From: Comamonadaceae bacterium OS-1
GTDB lineage: Bacteria > Pseudomonadota > Gammaproteobacteria > Burkholderiales > Burkholderiaceae_C
Direction: 5' to 3'
Length of the DNA: 64,000 nucleotides
NCBI GenBank assembly: GCA_027923965.1
Contig: AP026969.1
Location: forward strand, 4,836,001 to 4,900,000
The notes beneath the pieces were generated by a model. It saw nothing but the letters and a program-made list of their open reading frames with translations. It was not told the DNA's origin and did not search any database. The first letter of the stretch is position 1. Each line of letters begins with the position of its first letter. Positions 26,946 to 36,552 of the stretch are shown piece after piece. Made by a program: the position numbers and the translations under genes.

Positions 26946-28052
26946 TTATGGGCGTGCCGGGCTGGTCGCCTGGCCCTGGAAGTCGGTCCAGCAGTGGCGC
27001 GTGAAGTCGTACAGCTTGCAGGCCCGTGCGGTGTCAAAGTACCAGCGCCACGAGAACGGCTGCACCACGATGCGCCCGGGCAGCAGTTCTTCCAGCTTGG
27101 CCTGTGCCACCTTGAGCTTGTAGAGTGGGATGCTCATGTCCACGTGGTGGGCGGTGTGCTCCATGATGTGGTGCACCAGTGCGCCGATCTGCAGCGGGAA
27201 GGTCAGGTGCACCGTGGTGGATACGAACGGCTGGGCCCGCAGCCACACCGCCCGGTCGTCGTGCCACGACACCTTGACGTGCGTGTGGTGGCCGTAGATC
27301 ACAAAGCCCATCATGTTGAACCAGAAGAACATCGGCACTGCAAAGCCCAGCAACAGCAGCAGCGCCACCGACTGGCCGGTGGCCAGCGCGCCAGCAGCTA
27401 TCGCAGCCATCCACAGCAGGGCAAAGGCGCTGACCAGAAGGCAGTCCCAGGTAAAGATGGCGCGGTGGGTATTGCCCATTTGCGACTTGGGCGGAAACAT
27501 CATTTTCTTGCCCCAGATCTCTACCAGGTAGTACAGGCCCGGCCCCCAGCCGCTGCGGTAGATGTGCTGCAGCACGCGGCCCACGGGTGACAGGGCAGCG
27601 TATTCGGCCTGCGTCAGCGGGGCCCAGACAAAATCCACCCCCTTGAGGTTGGTAAAGCCGTGGTGCACCACGTTGTGGCCTACATCCCACAGGCTGTAGG
27701 CGGTAAGTGACGGTAAAAAGGCAATACGGCCCAGCCACTTGTTCAGGCGGCGGTGCGGCGTCAGGCTCTGGTGGCAACCATCGTGGCCGATGACGAACAG
27801 CCGCCCCACCACAAAACCGGCGGCCAGTCCGCACAGCAGCTTGGCCCACACGGATGCCAGCAGCACCGTGCCGGTCAGCAGGGTGCCCAGCACCGCATAG
27901 TCCAGCGCCAGCAGCAGCAGGGCCCGCCACGTGGTGCGCTGCGACAGCGGAATCAGCCAGGAGCGGATCACCTTGCGGTGCGGCAGCGGTACGCCGGGTG
28001 CCAACGGCACAGGCGGGAGAGGGGAAGTGTGGTTTTCAATCGAAGAAGACAT
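26946..28052 (-). CDS. Membrane fatty-acid desaturase
   Basis: 368 aa. The three histidine clusters of membrane desaturases are present: HDGCH, HNVVHH and the C-terminal HHIMEHTAHH. About four membrane helices flank them. The enzyme inserts double bonds in fatty acyl chains using O2 and an electron donor, likely adjusting membrane fluidity. A 14-bp FNR-like site lies ~117 bp upstream (28169-28182), suggesting oxygen-dependent control, which fits an O2-using enzyme. Confidence 0.88.
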   Translation of the reverse strand: MSSSIENHTSPLPPVPLAPGVPLPHRKVIRSWLIPLSQRTTWRALLLLALDYAVLGTLLTGTVLLASVWAKLLCGLAAGFVVGRLFVIGHDGCHQSLTPHRRLNKWLGRIAFLPSLTAYSLWDVGHNVVHHGFTNLKGVDFVWAPLTQAEYAALSPVGRVLQHIYRSGWGPGLYYLVEIWGKKMMFPPKSQMGNTHRAIFTWDCLLVSAFALLWMAAIAAGALATGQSVALLLLLGFAVPMFFWFNMMGFVIYGHHTHVKVSWHDDRAVWLRAQPFVSTTVHLTFPLQIGALVHHIMEHTAHHVDMSIPLYKLKVAQAKLEELLPGRIVVQPFSWRWYFDTARACKLYDFTRHCWTDFQGQATSPARP

Positions 28053-28168
28053 GGCAAAACACGGTCAACGTGCGTTTCGTAGGGGTGAGTTGACTAGCGT
28101 GGCCGGTGGCCGCGCATGGGTACGCAAATCAGCTGCCGCGATGCTATGCGGGCTGCGCTACGGCAGTA

Positions 28169-28182
28169 CTGACGTAGATCAA
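28169..28182. promoter_or_regulatory. FNR/Anr-type binding site near the desaturase
   Basis: CTGACGTAGATCAA reads TTGATCTACGTCAG in reverse, close to the TTGAT n4 ATCAA family (good left half, near-match right half). Confidence 0.4.
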
Positions 28183-28194
28183 AGCTAAGGGAAT

Positions 28195-28256
28195 AGGACT
28201 TACGCAGCGCCCCTGTATCGACCTTCGGGCTTACAGGGGGAACTTGCGTAAGTCCT
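28195..28256. repeat. 62-bp palindromic mini-element
   Basis: Perfect terminal inverted repeats AGGACTTACGCA / TGCGTAAGTCCT enclose an inner stem (CCCCTGTA / TACAGGGG). Such ends are reminiscent of MITE-like derivatives of IS elements. It carries no gene. Confidence 0.65.
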
Positions 28257-28396
28257 GGCAAGGTGTAAGACACTGGTAACTTTGTACCATGGCTCTGTTT
28301 CAATGGCGCAACTAGGGTTTTCATGCTTGTTCTGTAACCTTTTTGTAACTATTTTCGTGTAAAAATGGAAACTAAATTACAACGGAGACTTTAGTC

Positions 28397-29830
28397 ATGC
28401 CCCGCCTCGCCACCAAAATTGTTGCCACCCTGGGTCCTGCATCCAACTCGCCAGAAATTCTGGAGCAATTGATACGAGCGGGCGTCAATGTGGTGCGGCT
28501 GAACTTCAGCCACGGCAAGGCGCAAGACCATATCGATCGCGCCATGATGGTGCGCGAAGCCGCCCGCCGTGCGGGTGTGGAAGTGGCCATCATGGCCGAC
28601 CTGCAAGGCCCCAAGATCCGTGTTGCCAAGTTTGCCGAAGGCAAGGTCATGCTGGAGCCTGGCCAGAAATTTGTACTGGATGCCGCCCGCACCGAACCTG
28701 GCGACATCAATGGCGTGGGCCTGGACTACAAAGAGCTGCCCCGTGAAGTCAAACCCGGTGATGTGCTCTTGCTCAACGACGGCCTGATCGTCATGACCGT
28801 GGAAGCCGTGCACGGCGAGGCAGTGCACACCATCGTCAAGCTCGGCGGCGAACTGTCCAACAACAAGGGCATCAACAAAAAGGGCGGTGGCCTGACCGCC
28901 CCGGCCCTGACCAGCAAGGACATGGACGACATCAAGACCGCCATGTCCTTCCAGGCCGACTACGTGGCCGTGAGCTTCCCCAAGAACGCCACCGACATGG
29001 AAATGGCCCGCCAGCTGTGCAACGTGGCCGCGGCCGAATACCGCCACAAGCCCGGCATGATCGCCAAGATCGAACGCGCCGAAGCCATTCCGCACCTGCA
29101 GTCCATCCTGGATGCCAGCGACGGCATCATGGTGGCGCGCGGTGATTTGGCGGTGGAAGTCGGCAATGCCGCCGTGCCCGCCCTGCAAAAACGCATGATC
29201 CGCATGGCCCGCGCCAGCGACAAGGTGGTCATCACCGCCACCCAGATGATGGAGTCCATGATCACCAACCCGGTGCCCACCCGCGCCGAGGTCAGCGACG
29301 TGGCCAACGCCGTGCTGGACGGTACCGACGCGGTGATGCTCAGCGCCGAAACCGCTGCGGGCAAGTTCCCCCTGGAAACCGTGCTGGAAATGGCCAACAT
29401 CTGCCGCGAAGCCGAAAAGGCCGAATACGGCGAGTTGGAGGCCGACTTCAAGGGCAAGATTTTCAGCCGCATTGACCAGTCCATCGCCATGGGCGCGCTG
29501 TTCACCGCGCAGCACCTGGGCGCCAAGGCCATTGTGGCCATGACCGACAGCGGCTCCACCGCTTTGTGGATGAGCCGCCACAGCATCCACGTCCCCATCT
29601 ACGCCCTGACCCCGCGCCTGGCCACCCAGCGCAAGATGGCGCTGTACCGCAACGTGCTGCCCTTGCTGATGGATGCCAGCACCGACCGCGACACCGCGCT
29701 GGCGCAGGCCGAGCGCCACCTTACCAACCGCGGCATCGTGCAGCGCGGCGACGTGTACGCCATCACCTGCGGCGAACCCATGGGTGCCCCCGGCGGCACC
29801 AACATGCTGAAGATTTGCCAGGTCAGTTAA
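28397..29830 (+). CDS. pyk: Pyruvate kinase
   Basis: 477 aa, a full-length pyruvate kinase. Motifs are ATLGPASNSPE at the start, MADLQGPKIRVAKF, KIERAEAI with active-site K, MVARGDLAVEVG and TATQMMESM. It makes pyruvate and ATP from phosphoenolpyruvate. RBS CAACGGAGA lies upstream. It begins 344 bp from the divergent desaturase gene. Confidence 0.98.
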   Translation: MPRLATKIVATLGPASNSPEILEQLIRAGVNVVRLNFSHGKAQDHIDRAMMVREAARRAGVEVAIMADLQGPKIRVAKFAEGKVMLEPGQKFVLDAARTEPGDINGVGLDYKELPREVKPGDVLLLNDGLIVMTVEAVHGEAVHTIVKLGGELSNNKGINKKGGGLTAPALTSKDMDDIKTAMSFQADYVAVSFPKNATDMEMARQLCNVAAAEYRHKPGMIAKIERAEAIPHLQSILDASDGIMVARGDLAVEVGNAAVPALQKRMIRMARASDKVVITATQMMESMITNPVPTRAEVSDVANAVLDGTDAVMLSAETAAGKFPLETVLEMANICREAEKAEYGELEADFKGKIFSRIDQSIAMGALFTAQHLGAKAIVAMTDSGSTALWMSRHSIHVPIYALTPRLATQRKMALYRNVLPLLMDASTDRDTALAQAERHLTNRGIVQRGDVYAITCGEPMGAPGGTNMLKICQVS

Positions 29831-30135
29831 TGTTCCTGGAGGGCTGAGTACCGCAGCCCTCGTTTTCTCGGCGGCCCATGCAACGTGGGCCTTGCAGGCC
29901 CGCATTGCGCCTTGTCCGAGCCTGTTTTCCTTGGATGGGGGTGCCCAGGGAACACACCAACAACCAGTTGCAAAGCTGCATGCGCCTGGTGGCGCGGCTT
30001 TTGCGTGCACGTCTTGTTTGGCACAACGCTAGAATTGGCAGAGTTACCAAGCGGTTACCAAAATGGCGAACACCCCTGTGACGTCCGGTTGTGGCCCGCT
30101 TCGCCCCCGTTTTTTTACTCTCTGGAACCACCACC
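29831..30135. other. Gene-free stretch between pyk and fba
   Basis: About 305 bases that probably hold the pyk transcription end and the fba promoter (a TAGAAT -10-like box at about 30030). No gene or clear RNA structure was seen. Confidence 0.5.
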
Positions 30136-31200
30136 ATGGCACTCGTCTCTATGCGCGAACTGCTGGACCATGCCGCCGTCAACGGCTATGGCATTCCGGC
30201 CTTCAATGTCAACAACCTGGAACAAGTCCAGGCCGTCATGCAAGCCGCCGACGAGGTGGGCGCACCCGTCATCCTGCAGGCCAGCGCTGGTGCGCGCAAG
30301 TACGCGGGCGAGCCCTTCATCAAGCATCTGATCCAGGCCGCGATTGAAACCTGGCCGCATATTCCGCTGGTGATGCACCAGGACCACGGCCAAAGCCCCG
30401 AAATCTGCCAGGGCGCGATCAACCTGGGCTTCAGCTCGGTGATGATGGACGGCTCCTTGCAGTCCGATGGTAAAACCATCGCCAGCTTTGACTACAACGT
30501 CGAAGTCACCCGCAAAGTGGTCGAGTTGGCACACCGCGTGGGCGTGACGGTCGAGGGCGAACTCGGCTGCCTGGGTTCGCTGGAAACCATGCAGGGCGAC
30601 AAGGAAGACGGCCACGGCACCGACGACGTGATGACCATGGCGCAGATGCTGACCGACCCCGAGCAGGCCGCCGAATTCGTGCAGCGCACCCAGATCGATG
30701 CGCTGGCCATCGCCATCGGCACCAGCCACGGCGCGTACAAGTTCACCCGCAAGCCCACCAGCGACATCCTGGCGATCCAGCGCATCAAGGAAATCCACCT
30801 GCGCATCCCGAGCACCCACCTGGTGCTGCACGGCAGCTCCAGCGTGCCGCAAGAGCTGCTGGCCATCATCCGCGAGCACGGCGGCGACATGAAGGAAACC
30901 TACGGCGTGCCGATCGAAGAAATCCAGGAAGCCATCAAGCACGGCGTGCGCAAGATCAACATCGACACCGATGTGCGCCTGGCCATGACCGGCGCGATCC
31001 GCAAGTTCTTCGTCGAAAACCCCGAAAAGTTCGACCCCCGCGACTACCTCAAGCCCGCCCGTGAAGCCGCTAAAAAGCTGTGCAAACAGCGCTTTTTGGA
31101 GTTCGGTTGCGAAGGCCAGGCCGCTGGCATCAAGGGCCACAGCCTGCAAGTCGTGGCCAGCCACTACGCCGACGGCCTGCTGGCCCAGGTCATCCACTAA
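30136..31200 (+). CDS. fba: Fructose-bisphosphate aldolase, class II
   Basis: 354 aa from the ATG at 30136 ([19 protein letters not shown]). Class II motifs include [14 protein letters not shown], the zinc-site SVMMDGS, the EGELGCLG segment and the histidine-bearing [11 protein letters not shown]. This is the CbbA-type subgroup common in betaproteobacteria. It cleaves fructose-1,6-bisphosphate in glycolysis and condenses trioses in the Calvin cycle or gluconeogenesis. The codon preference is typical of a highly expressed gene. Confidence 0.97.
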   Translation: MALVSMRELLDHAAVNGYGIPAFNVNNLEQVQAVMQAADEVGAPVILQASAGARKYAGEPFIKHLIQAAIETWPHIPLVMHQDHGQSPEICQGAINLGFSSVMMDGSLQSDGKTIASFDYNVEVTRKVVELAHRVGVTVEGELGCLGSLETMQGDKEDGHGTDDVMTMAQMLTDPEQAAEFVQRTQIDALAIAIGTSHGAYKFTRKPTSDILAIQRIKEIHLRIPSTHLVLHGSSSVPQELLAIIREHGGDMKETYGVPIEEIQEAIKHGVRKINIDTDVRLAMTGAIRKFFVENPEKFDPRDYLKPAREAAKKLCKQRFLEFGCEGQAAGIKGHSLQVVASHYADGLLAQVIH

Positions 31201-31348
31201 TTCGATGGATTGGTAACGTTCAGCCGAAAGTCTCGGCCAGAACGGATGCCCGCCAGAAACACCGCAGAACTGGCTTTGCCAGGCTGCTGGTGTTGCCCCC
31301 TGCAAGGGGGTTGGAGGCCACACGGAGTGGGCAAGCCTGGGGGTGTGC

Positions 31349-32230
31349 CTATCTTGGCTTGATCTGCACCAGCACGATGCTGGCCAGGATCAGGCCGCAG
31401 CCGACCAGCCCGGCGGTATTGAGCCGGTCGCCCATCAGCAGGGCCCCGAACAGGGCGGCAAACAGCGTCTCACTCGACAAAATGATGGCCGCGTGGCTGG
31501 CGTTGGCATGGCGCTGGCCCAGCACCTGTAGCGTGTAGCCCAGGCCCACCGAGACAAAACCGGTGTAGGCAATGCTGGCGGCAGACTTGCGCAGTTTGTC
31601 CAGCACCCAGGGCTCGGCCACCGCCGCCACCGACAGGCTGGCCGCCGCGCACACCGCAAACTGCACCAGCGACAGCACAAACGGCCCGCTGCTGTGGCGT
31701 GACACCCGGCCCACCAGCAGCACGTGCAAAGCCCAGAACAGGCTGCTGCCAATGATCCATCCGTCGCCCCGGGACATCACCAGCGTGCCGCCCCCGGCCA
31801 GCAGCCAGGTGCCCACCACGCAGGCCAGCGCCGCAGGCCACACCCGCCAGGCGGGCCGGTGCCGCAGCAGCGCCCACGCCAGCAACGGGGTGAGCGGCAC
31901 GTACAGCGCGGTCAGCACCCCGGCGTTGGTCACGCTGGTTTGGCCAATGCCGATCTGCTGCATCACCACGCCCGCAAAAATCAAAAAACCCAGCCCCGCC
32001 ACCGGCAGCAGATGGCCCGCCCCGGCGGCCTTTTGGGCGGTGCTGCGCTGCCGCCATTCCCACCAGGCCAGCGGCGCCACCACCAGGCAGCCCAGGGCAA
32101 AACGCAGGCCGGTGAAAAGAAACGGGGCCACATCGACCGCGCCCCAGGCCTGGGGGACAAAGGCCGAACCCCAGATCAGGGCGGCGAGGAGCAGCAGGCC
32201 GTTGGCTTGCCAGGGGGTGAGGGTATGCAT
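31349..32230 (-). CDS. DMT-superfamily (EamA) transporter
   Basis: 293 aa with ten predicted membrane helices in two EamA repeats (first opening LLLLAALIWGSAFVPQ; second ending AALFGALLMGDRLNTAG). Members export amino acids, metabolites or drugs. The substrate is unknown. It is convergent with fba and separated from it by a hairpin region (CCCCCTGCAAGGGGG at about 31297). Confidence 0.85.
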   Translation of the reverse strand: MHTLTPWQANGLLLLAALIWGSAFVPQAWGAVDVAPFLFTGLRFALGCLVVAPLAWWEWRQRSTAQKAAGAGHLLPVAGLGFLIFAGVVMQQIGIGQTSVTNAGVLTALYVPLTPLLAWALLRHRPAWRVWPAALACVVGTWLLAGGGTLVMSRGDGWIIGSSLFWALHVLLVGRVSRHSSGPFVLSLVQFAVCAAASLSVAAVAEPWVLDKLRKSAASIAYTGFVSVGLGYTLQVLGQRHANASHAAIILSSETLFAALFGALLMGDRLNTAGLVGCGLILASIVLVQIKPR

Positions 32231-32368
32231 AGGATAGAGAAAGTGTGCGAATTGTCACGCATCGCCATGGACTTGCCGATAGTTCACAATACGCGGTAAA
32301 CCTGCAGGTTGTTCCCAACGTTGCGGGCGGCGGCAACGTATTTTTTCTCCACTTACCAAGGAATCACC

Positions 32369-32854
32369 ATGGGCTTACTCGACTCGGTTCTCGGCGCGGT
32401 TTTGAACAACGGCCAACAACAGGCGCAACCCCAGGGAGGCCTTGGCGGCCTGGGCGGTGGCTTGGGCGGCATCATCGGCATGCTGGCCAGCAACCCGCAG
32501 CTCATCCAGGTGGTGACGGGCATGCTGAGCAACAACGGCGGCCACGGCGGCCTGGGCGGTCTGGCCGACAAATTTGGCCAGGCCGGCATGGGCGACGTGC
32601 TGGCTTCGTGGGTTGGTGGCGGCCAAAACCAGCCTATCTCGGGCGACCAACTGGGCAATGTGCTGGGTTCGGACGCACTGGCCGGCATTGCCGCCAAGCT
32701 GGGCCTGGAGCCGGGTGAAGCCGCGGGTCAGCTGGCCCAGGTGCTGCCGGGCCTGGTGGACCACCTCACCCCCAACGGCCAGGCGCCCCAAGGCGGTCTG
32801 GGCGATAGCAGCGACCTGTTTGGCATGCTGGGCGGTTTGCTACAAAAAGCATAA
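32369..32854 (+). CDS. DUF937/YidB-family protein
   Basis: 161 aa starting MGLLDSVLGAVLNNGQQQ. Glycine/glutamine-rich early part, then the YidB-like core ending VLPGLVDHLTPNGQAPQGG and SSDLFGMLGGLLQ. No signal peptide. Such proteins are widespread and of unknown function. The upstream CACTTACCAAGGAATCACC supplies the RBS. A strong hairpin terminator follows. Confidence 0.85.
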   Translation: MGLLDSVLGAVLNNGQQQAQPQGGLGGLGGGLGGIIGMLASNPQLIQVVTGMLSNNGGHGGLGGLADKFGQAGMGDVLASWVGGGQNQPISGDQLGNVLGSDALAGIAAKLGLEPGEAAGQLAQVLPGLVDHLTPNGQAPQGGLGDSSDLFGMLGGLLQKA

Positions 32855-32880
32855 CTACTCACGCTGATTTGATCAGCGCA

Positions 32881-32917
32881 AAAGCCACTTTTTATAGTTA
32901 AAAAGTGGCTTTTTTTA
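32881..32917. terminator. Bidirectional intrinsic terminator
   Basis: Perfect 11-bp stem (32884-32894 with 32899-32909) with a T-run of seven on the plus side and A-run on the other. It separates the convergent DUF937 and M20 peptidase genes, reaching the M20 stop. It is attached to a dispersed repeat copy (from about 32848). Confidence 0.85.
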
Positions 32918-34387
32918 TTCCGCGTGCAGCGGAAAGCTGGCAATCACCTGCGCCACGGCGGCGGTGAGCTTCTTGGCGTAGGGCACGTGCAAAAACTCGT
33001 TCGGGCCGTGGGCGTTGCTCTTGGGGCCGAGCACGCCACAGACCATCATCTGCGCCTTGGGGAAGCCCTGGGACAGCATGTTCATCAGCGGAATCGTGCC
33101 GCCCTGGCCGATGTAGCCGCAGGGCGCGCCGAACTGGGCCTGCGACGCGGCATGCAGCGCGGTTTCGAACCACGGCGCAGTGCTCGGGGCGTTCCAGCCG
33201 GTGGCTGCGCCGTCGGGCTGGAAGGTCACGCGGGCCTGGTAGGGGGCGTTGTCTTCCAGCAGGGTTTTGAGTTCTTGCACCGCCACCGATGCATCCACCA
33301 GCGGCGGCAGGCGCAGCGATAGCTTGAAGGCGGTGTAGGGGCGCAGCACGGCCCCGGCGTTTTTCAGCTCCGGCAGGCCCTCGGCCCCGGTGACGCTGAG
33401 CGTGGGTGCCCAGGTGCGGTTCAGCAGGGCCTGCACCGGCTCGGTGGTGGTGGGCAGGCACAGGGTGCTGGCACCGCCGCAGTCGTAGTGCGCCCAGGGA
33501 AAGCGCTTGTAGATTTCGTCGCCCAAAATAGCCGCCGTGGCGCGGGCCTGCAGCAGGCGGTCGGCGGGCACTTCGCAATGGAAGCTGGCGGGCAGCAGGC
33601 GGCCGGTGGCGCTGTCTTCCAGCCGGTCCAGCACCTGGCGCATGATGCGAAAGCTCGACGGCACCAGGCCGCTGGCATCGCCCGAGTGCACGCCCTCGGT
33701 CAGCACCTCCACCTTCAACACGCCATTGGCCAGGCCGCGCAGGCTGTTGGTCAGCCACAGCTGGTCGTAGTTGCCCGCGCCGGAATCCATGCACACCACC
33801 AGCGCCACCTCGCCCAGCTTGTCGCGCATGGCATCCACGTAGGGCAGCAGGTCGTAGGAGCCGCTTTCTTCGCAGGTTTCGATCAGGCCGACGATGCGCG
33901 GGTGCGGCACTTTTTGCGCCTTCAGCGCCTGCACGGCAGTGATGCTGGCATACACGGCATAGCCGTCGTCGGCACCGCCGCGGCCATAGAGCTTGCCGTC
34001 CTCGTACTTGGGGGTCCAGGGGCCGAGGTCGTTGCGCCAGCCGGTGAATTCGGGCTGTTTGTCGAGGTGGCCGTACATCAGCACGTTCTGGCGGCAGTCG
34101 GTCTGGCTGGCGGGCACTTCAAAGTACAGCACCGGCGTGCGGCCTTCCAGGCGTATCACTTCCAGCGTCAAGCCTTCGACCTTTTGTGCCTCGACCCAGG
34201 CGGCGGCGTTGCGCATCACCGTGTCGATGTAGCCGTGCTCGGACCAGGCAACATCGTACGCGGGCGACTTGGCGGGGATGGCGATGTAGTCGCTGAGTTG
34301 GCGGACGATGTCGCCGTCCCAGGCGGCGGTGGCGTGGGCCAGCACCTGGGCGGGGTTCAGTACAGAGGCGGGGACACGGGCGTTCAT
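32915..34387 (-). CDS. M20-family metallopeptidase (dipeptidase-like)
   Basis: 490 aa from the ATG at 34387. Metal-site motifs of the M20 family are visible: LMYGHLDKQPE (zinc His), GRGGADDGYA (bridging Asp), ETCEESGS (catalytic Glu) and the late GYIGQGGTIPLMN. A dimerisation domain is inserted. These enzymes hydrolyse dipeptides or N-acylated amino acids. It lacks a signal peptide, so it is cytoplasmic. The exact substrate is unknown. Confidence 0.9.
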   Translation of the reverse strand: MNARVPASVLNPAQVLAHATAAWDGDIVRQLSDYIAIPAKSPAYDVAWSEHGYIDTVMRNAAAWVEAQKVEGLTLEVIRLEGRTPVLYFEVPASQTDCRQNVLMYGHLDKQPEFTGWRNDLGPWTPKYEDGKLYGRGGADDGYAVYASITAVQALKAQKVPHPRIVGLIETCEESGSYDLLPYVDAMRDKLGEVALVVCMDSGAGNYDQLWLTNSLRGLANGVLKVEVLTEGVHSGDASGLVPSSFRIMRQVLDRLEDSATGRLLPASFHCEVPADRLLQARATAAILGDEIYKRFPWAHYDCGGASTLCLPTTTEPVQALLNRTWAPTLSVTGAEGLPELKNAGAVLRPYTAFKLSLRLPPLVDASVAVQELKTLLEDNAPYQARVTFQPDGAATGWNAPSTAPWFETALHAASQAQFGAPCGYIGQGGTIPLMNMLSQGFPKAQMMVCGVLGPKSNAHGPNEFLHVPYAKKLTAAVAQVIASFPLHAE

Positions 34388-34417
34388 GGGGGCTTCCTGC
34401 AATGCAAAGCCCACAGC

Positions 34418-35851
34418 TTACGCCGATCGGAACACCTCCACCGCGTCCACCAGTTTCTGGGCCTGGTCGCGCAGGCTTTCGGCAGCGGCGGCCGACTGCT
34501 CTACCAGCGCCGCGTTTTGCTGGGTCATCTGGTCGAGCTGGGTGATGGCTTTGTTGACCTCGGAGATGCCGTCCGACTGTTCGCTGGAAGCGGCCGTGAT
34601 CTCGCCGATGATGTCGCTGACCCGCTTCACCGACTGGACGATCTCGGTCATGGTGCTGCCCGCGTGGTGCACCAGCCGCGAACCGGAGTCCACTTTTTCC
34701 ACCGATGCGCTGATCAGCGCCTTGATCTCCTTGGCGGCATCGGCGCTGCGCCCGGCCAGACTGCGCACCTCGCTGGCCACCACCGCAAACCCTCGCCCTT
34801 GCTCGCCCGCACGGGCGGCTTCGACGGCGGCGTTGAGCGCCAGGATATTGGTCTGGAAGGCAATGCCGTCGATCACGCCGATGATGTCGGCGATTTTCTT
34901 GGAGCTTTGGTTGATGTCGTCCATGGTGGCCACCACCTGGCTCACCACCGCGCCGCCGCGGGCGGCCACCTCAGCCGCCGAGGCCGCCAACTGGTTCGCC
35001 TGGTGGGCGGCATCGGCGGATTGCTTGACCGTGCTGGTCAGGACCTCCATGCTGCTGGCGGTGCGCTGCAGGTTGCTGGCGGTTTGCTCGGTGCGCACGC
35101 TCAGGTCCTGGTTGCCGGTGGCGATTTCGCCGCAGGCGCTTTCGATGCCGGCGGTGGCACCCCGCACGGTGGATACCGCCCCGTCCATGCGCGCCAGTGC
35201 AACTTGCAGGGCCTGCGATACCGGGCTGTGCATGGCCATATGGCCCACGCCCAGTGCAATGCCGTCGGCCCGGTCCACGCTGCCCACCAGCGCCACCAGC
35301 TCTTCGCCCTGGCGCGCGGTGCGCCCCATGCCCAGGGCCAGCACCACCTCCAGCGCGGTCTGTATCACCACGTAGGTGGCGTGCAGCAGGATGCGTAAAA
35401 AGTCGGGTGCGGTGGTGCAATAAAAGCCCAGGCCGGCCGCCTGCAGCCGGTCAAACACCACGTGGTGCACCGCAAACAGCGCCGCCCCAAAAACGATGGG
35501 TCGCCAGTCCAGGTACACCAGCAGCAGCGCCAGTGTGACGAACACACCAAAGTGCAGCTCGATCATGCCGCGCGCCAGCTGGATGTGCAGCGCCACCAGC
35601 GACACCTGTACAAAGGCCAGCACCAAGCGCGAGGCCATGGTGCCCTTGGCGGTGGCATACGCCAACCCTGCCACCACCAGCAACAGCAGCGACGCACCGA
35701 TCGCCAGCCCCGCATCCACAAACTGGAAGCCCAAAACGACTGCGGCGATGGCACTGAGTACGATCGCCGCCAACATGACCCTGTCGCCCAGCAGGGCCTG
35801 GGACAGGGGCTGGGGGGTCTGCTGCTTGCTGTACGAATGCGCATCGGCCAT
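34418..35851 (-). CDS. Methyl-accepting chemotaxis protein with multi-helix membrane sensor
   Basis: 477 aa from the ATG at 35851 (RBS GAGGTGA). The N-terminal ~190 residues form about six membrane helices rather than the usual periplasmic ligand domain. There is no obvious HAMP domain. The C-terminal signalling domain holds the conserved hairpin tip ([20 protein letters not shown] and [18 protein letters not shown]). It likely signals to CheA/CheW from a stimulus sensed within the membrane. A CheR-docking pentapeptide is absent. Confidence 0.88.
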   Translation of the reverse strand: MADAHSYSKQQTPQPLSQALLGDRVMLAAIVLSAIAAVVLGFQFVDAGLAIGASLLLLVVAGLAYATAKGTMASRLVLAFVQVSLVALHIQLARGMIELHFGVFVTLALLLVYLDWRPIVFGAALFAVHHVVFDRLQAAGLGFYCTTAPDFLRILLHATYVVIQTALEVVLALGMGRTARQGEELVALVGSVDRADGIALGVGHMAMHSPVSQALQVALARMDGAVSTVRGATAGIESACGEIATGNQDLSVRTEQTASNLQRTASSMEVLTSTVKQSADAAHQANQLAASAAEVAARGGAVVSQVVATMDDINQSSKKIADIIGVIDGIAFQTNILALNAAVEAARAGEQGRGFAVVASEVRSLAGRSADAAKEIKALISASVEKVDSGSRLVHHAGSTMTEIVQSVKRVSDIIGEITAASSEQSDGISEVNKAITQLDQMTQQNAALVEQSAAAAESLRDQAQKLVDAVEVFRSA

Positions 35852-36017
35852 GGGTGTCACCTCTTTATTATTTTTGATTTTGTAACGATACTCCCGCTGG
35901 ATGTTGTTCAATGTAACTTTATGTGTATAAAAATAGAGGGTTTACCCGATATTTAAAGCTTTTGGAATCGTCAGCATCCCGTTTTAACATTGCTTCTTAG
36001 TCTTACCGGCCCGGCCC

Positions 36018-36443
36018 ATGCTCAAAAATCTTTCCCCCCTGCTCAGCGCCGACCTGCTGCACGTGCTGGCTTCCATGGGCCATGGCGACGAAATCGCGCT
36101 GGTGGATGCCAACTTTCCGGCCACCACCCACGCCCGCCGCCTGGTGAATTTGCCCGGCGTGGATGCCACCCGGGTGCTGGATGCCGTGCTGTCGGTGCTG
36201 CCGCTGGACGACTTTGTGCCCGATGCCGCCTGCACCATGCAGGTGGTGGGCGATGCCAGCGCGGTGCCACCCGCGGTGCAGGACTTTGCCGCCACCCTGG
36301 TGCGCCACGGCGAGAAGCCGCCCACCTCGCTGGAGCGCTTTGCCTTCTACGCCCGCGCCGCCCAGGCCTTTGCCGTGGTAGCGACGGGTGAAACCCGGCT
36401 GTACGGCAATATTTTGCTGAAAAAGGGTGTGGTGCGGTCTTAA
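36018..36443 (+). CDS. RbsD/FucU-family sugar mutarotase-like protein
   Basis: 141 aa. The start MLKNLSPLLSADLLHVLASM then GHGDEIALVDANFPA is the conserved region of RbsD/FucU, with the catalytic-site His in MGHGDE and the late YGNILLKKGVV. Such proteins equilibrate anomers of fucose or ribose. It is monocistronic, divergent from the chemoreceptor, and closed by a repeat copy plus a terminator. Sugar specificity is not clear. Confidence 0.88.
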   Translation: MLKNLSPLLSADLLHVLASMGHGDEIALVDANFPATTHARRLVNLPGVDATRVLDAVLSVLPLDDFVPDAACTMQVVGDASAVPPAVQDFAATLVRHGEKPPTSLERFAFYARAAQAFAVVATGETRLYGNILLKKGVVRS

Positions 36444-36451
36444 GGTCAGCT

Positions 36452-36508
36452 GCTGCAGTTTTTATAGCTTCTCGTGCCCATTCCATAAGCACACGGAACT
36501 GATTTCAT
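36452..36508. repeat. Dispersed palindromic repeat copy
   Basis: TTTATAGCTTCTCGTGCCCA and TTCCATAAGCACACGGAACT lie between the fucU-like gene and its terminator. Confidence 0.55.
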
Positions 36509-36510
36509 AT

Positions 36511-36542
36511 AAAAAAGGGCGAACTCCAGGTTCGCCCTTTTC
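36511..36542. terminator. Bidirectional intrinsic terminator
   Basis: Perfect 8-bp stem GGGCGAAC/GTTCGCCC (36517-36524 with 36530-36537), A-run before and T-run after. It separates the convergent fucU-like and EF-G-like genes. Confidence 0.85.
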
Positions 36543-36552
36543 ATGTCGGCAT

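Larger units (their letters stand above)
28053..28396. other. Gene-free divergent region between desaturase and pyk
   Basis: About 340 bases holding an FNR-like site (28169-28182), a 62-bp palindromic element (28195-28256), and an AT-rich stretch just before pyk that is likely its promoter. No coding frame is supported. Confidence 0.6.
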
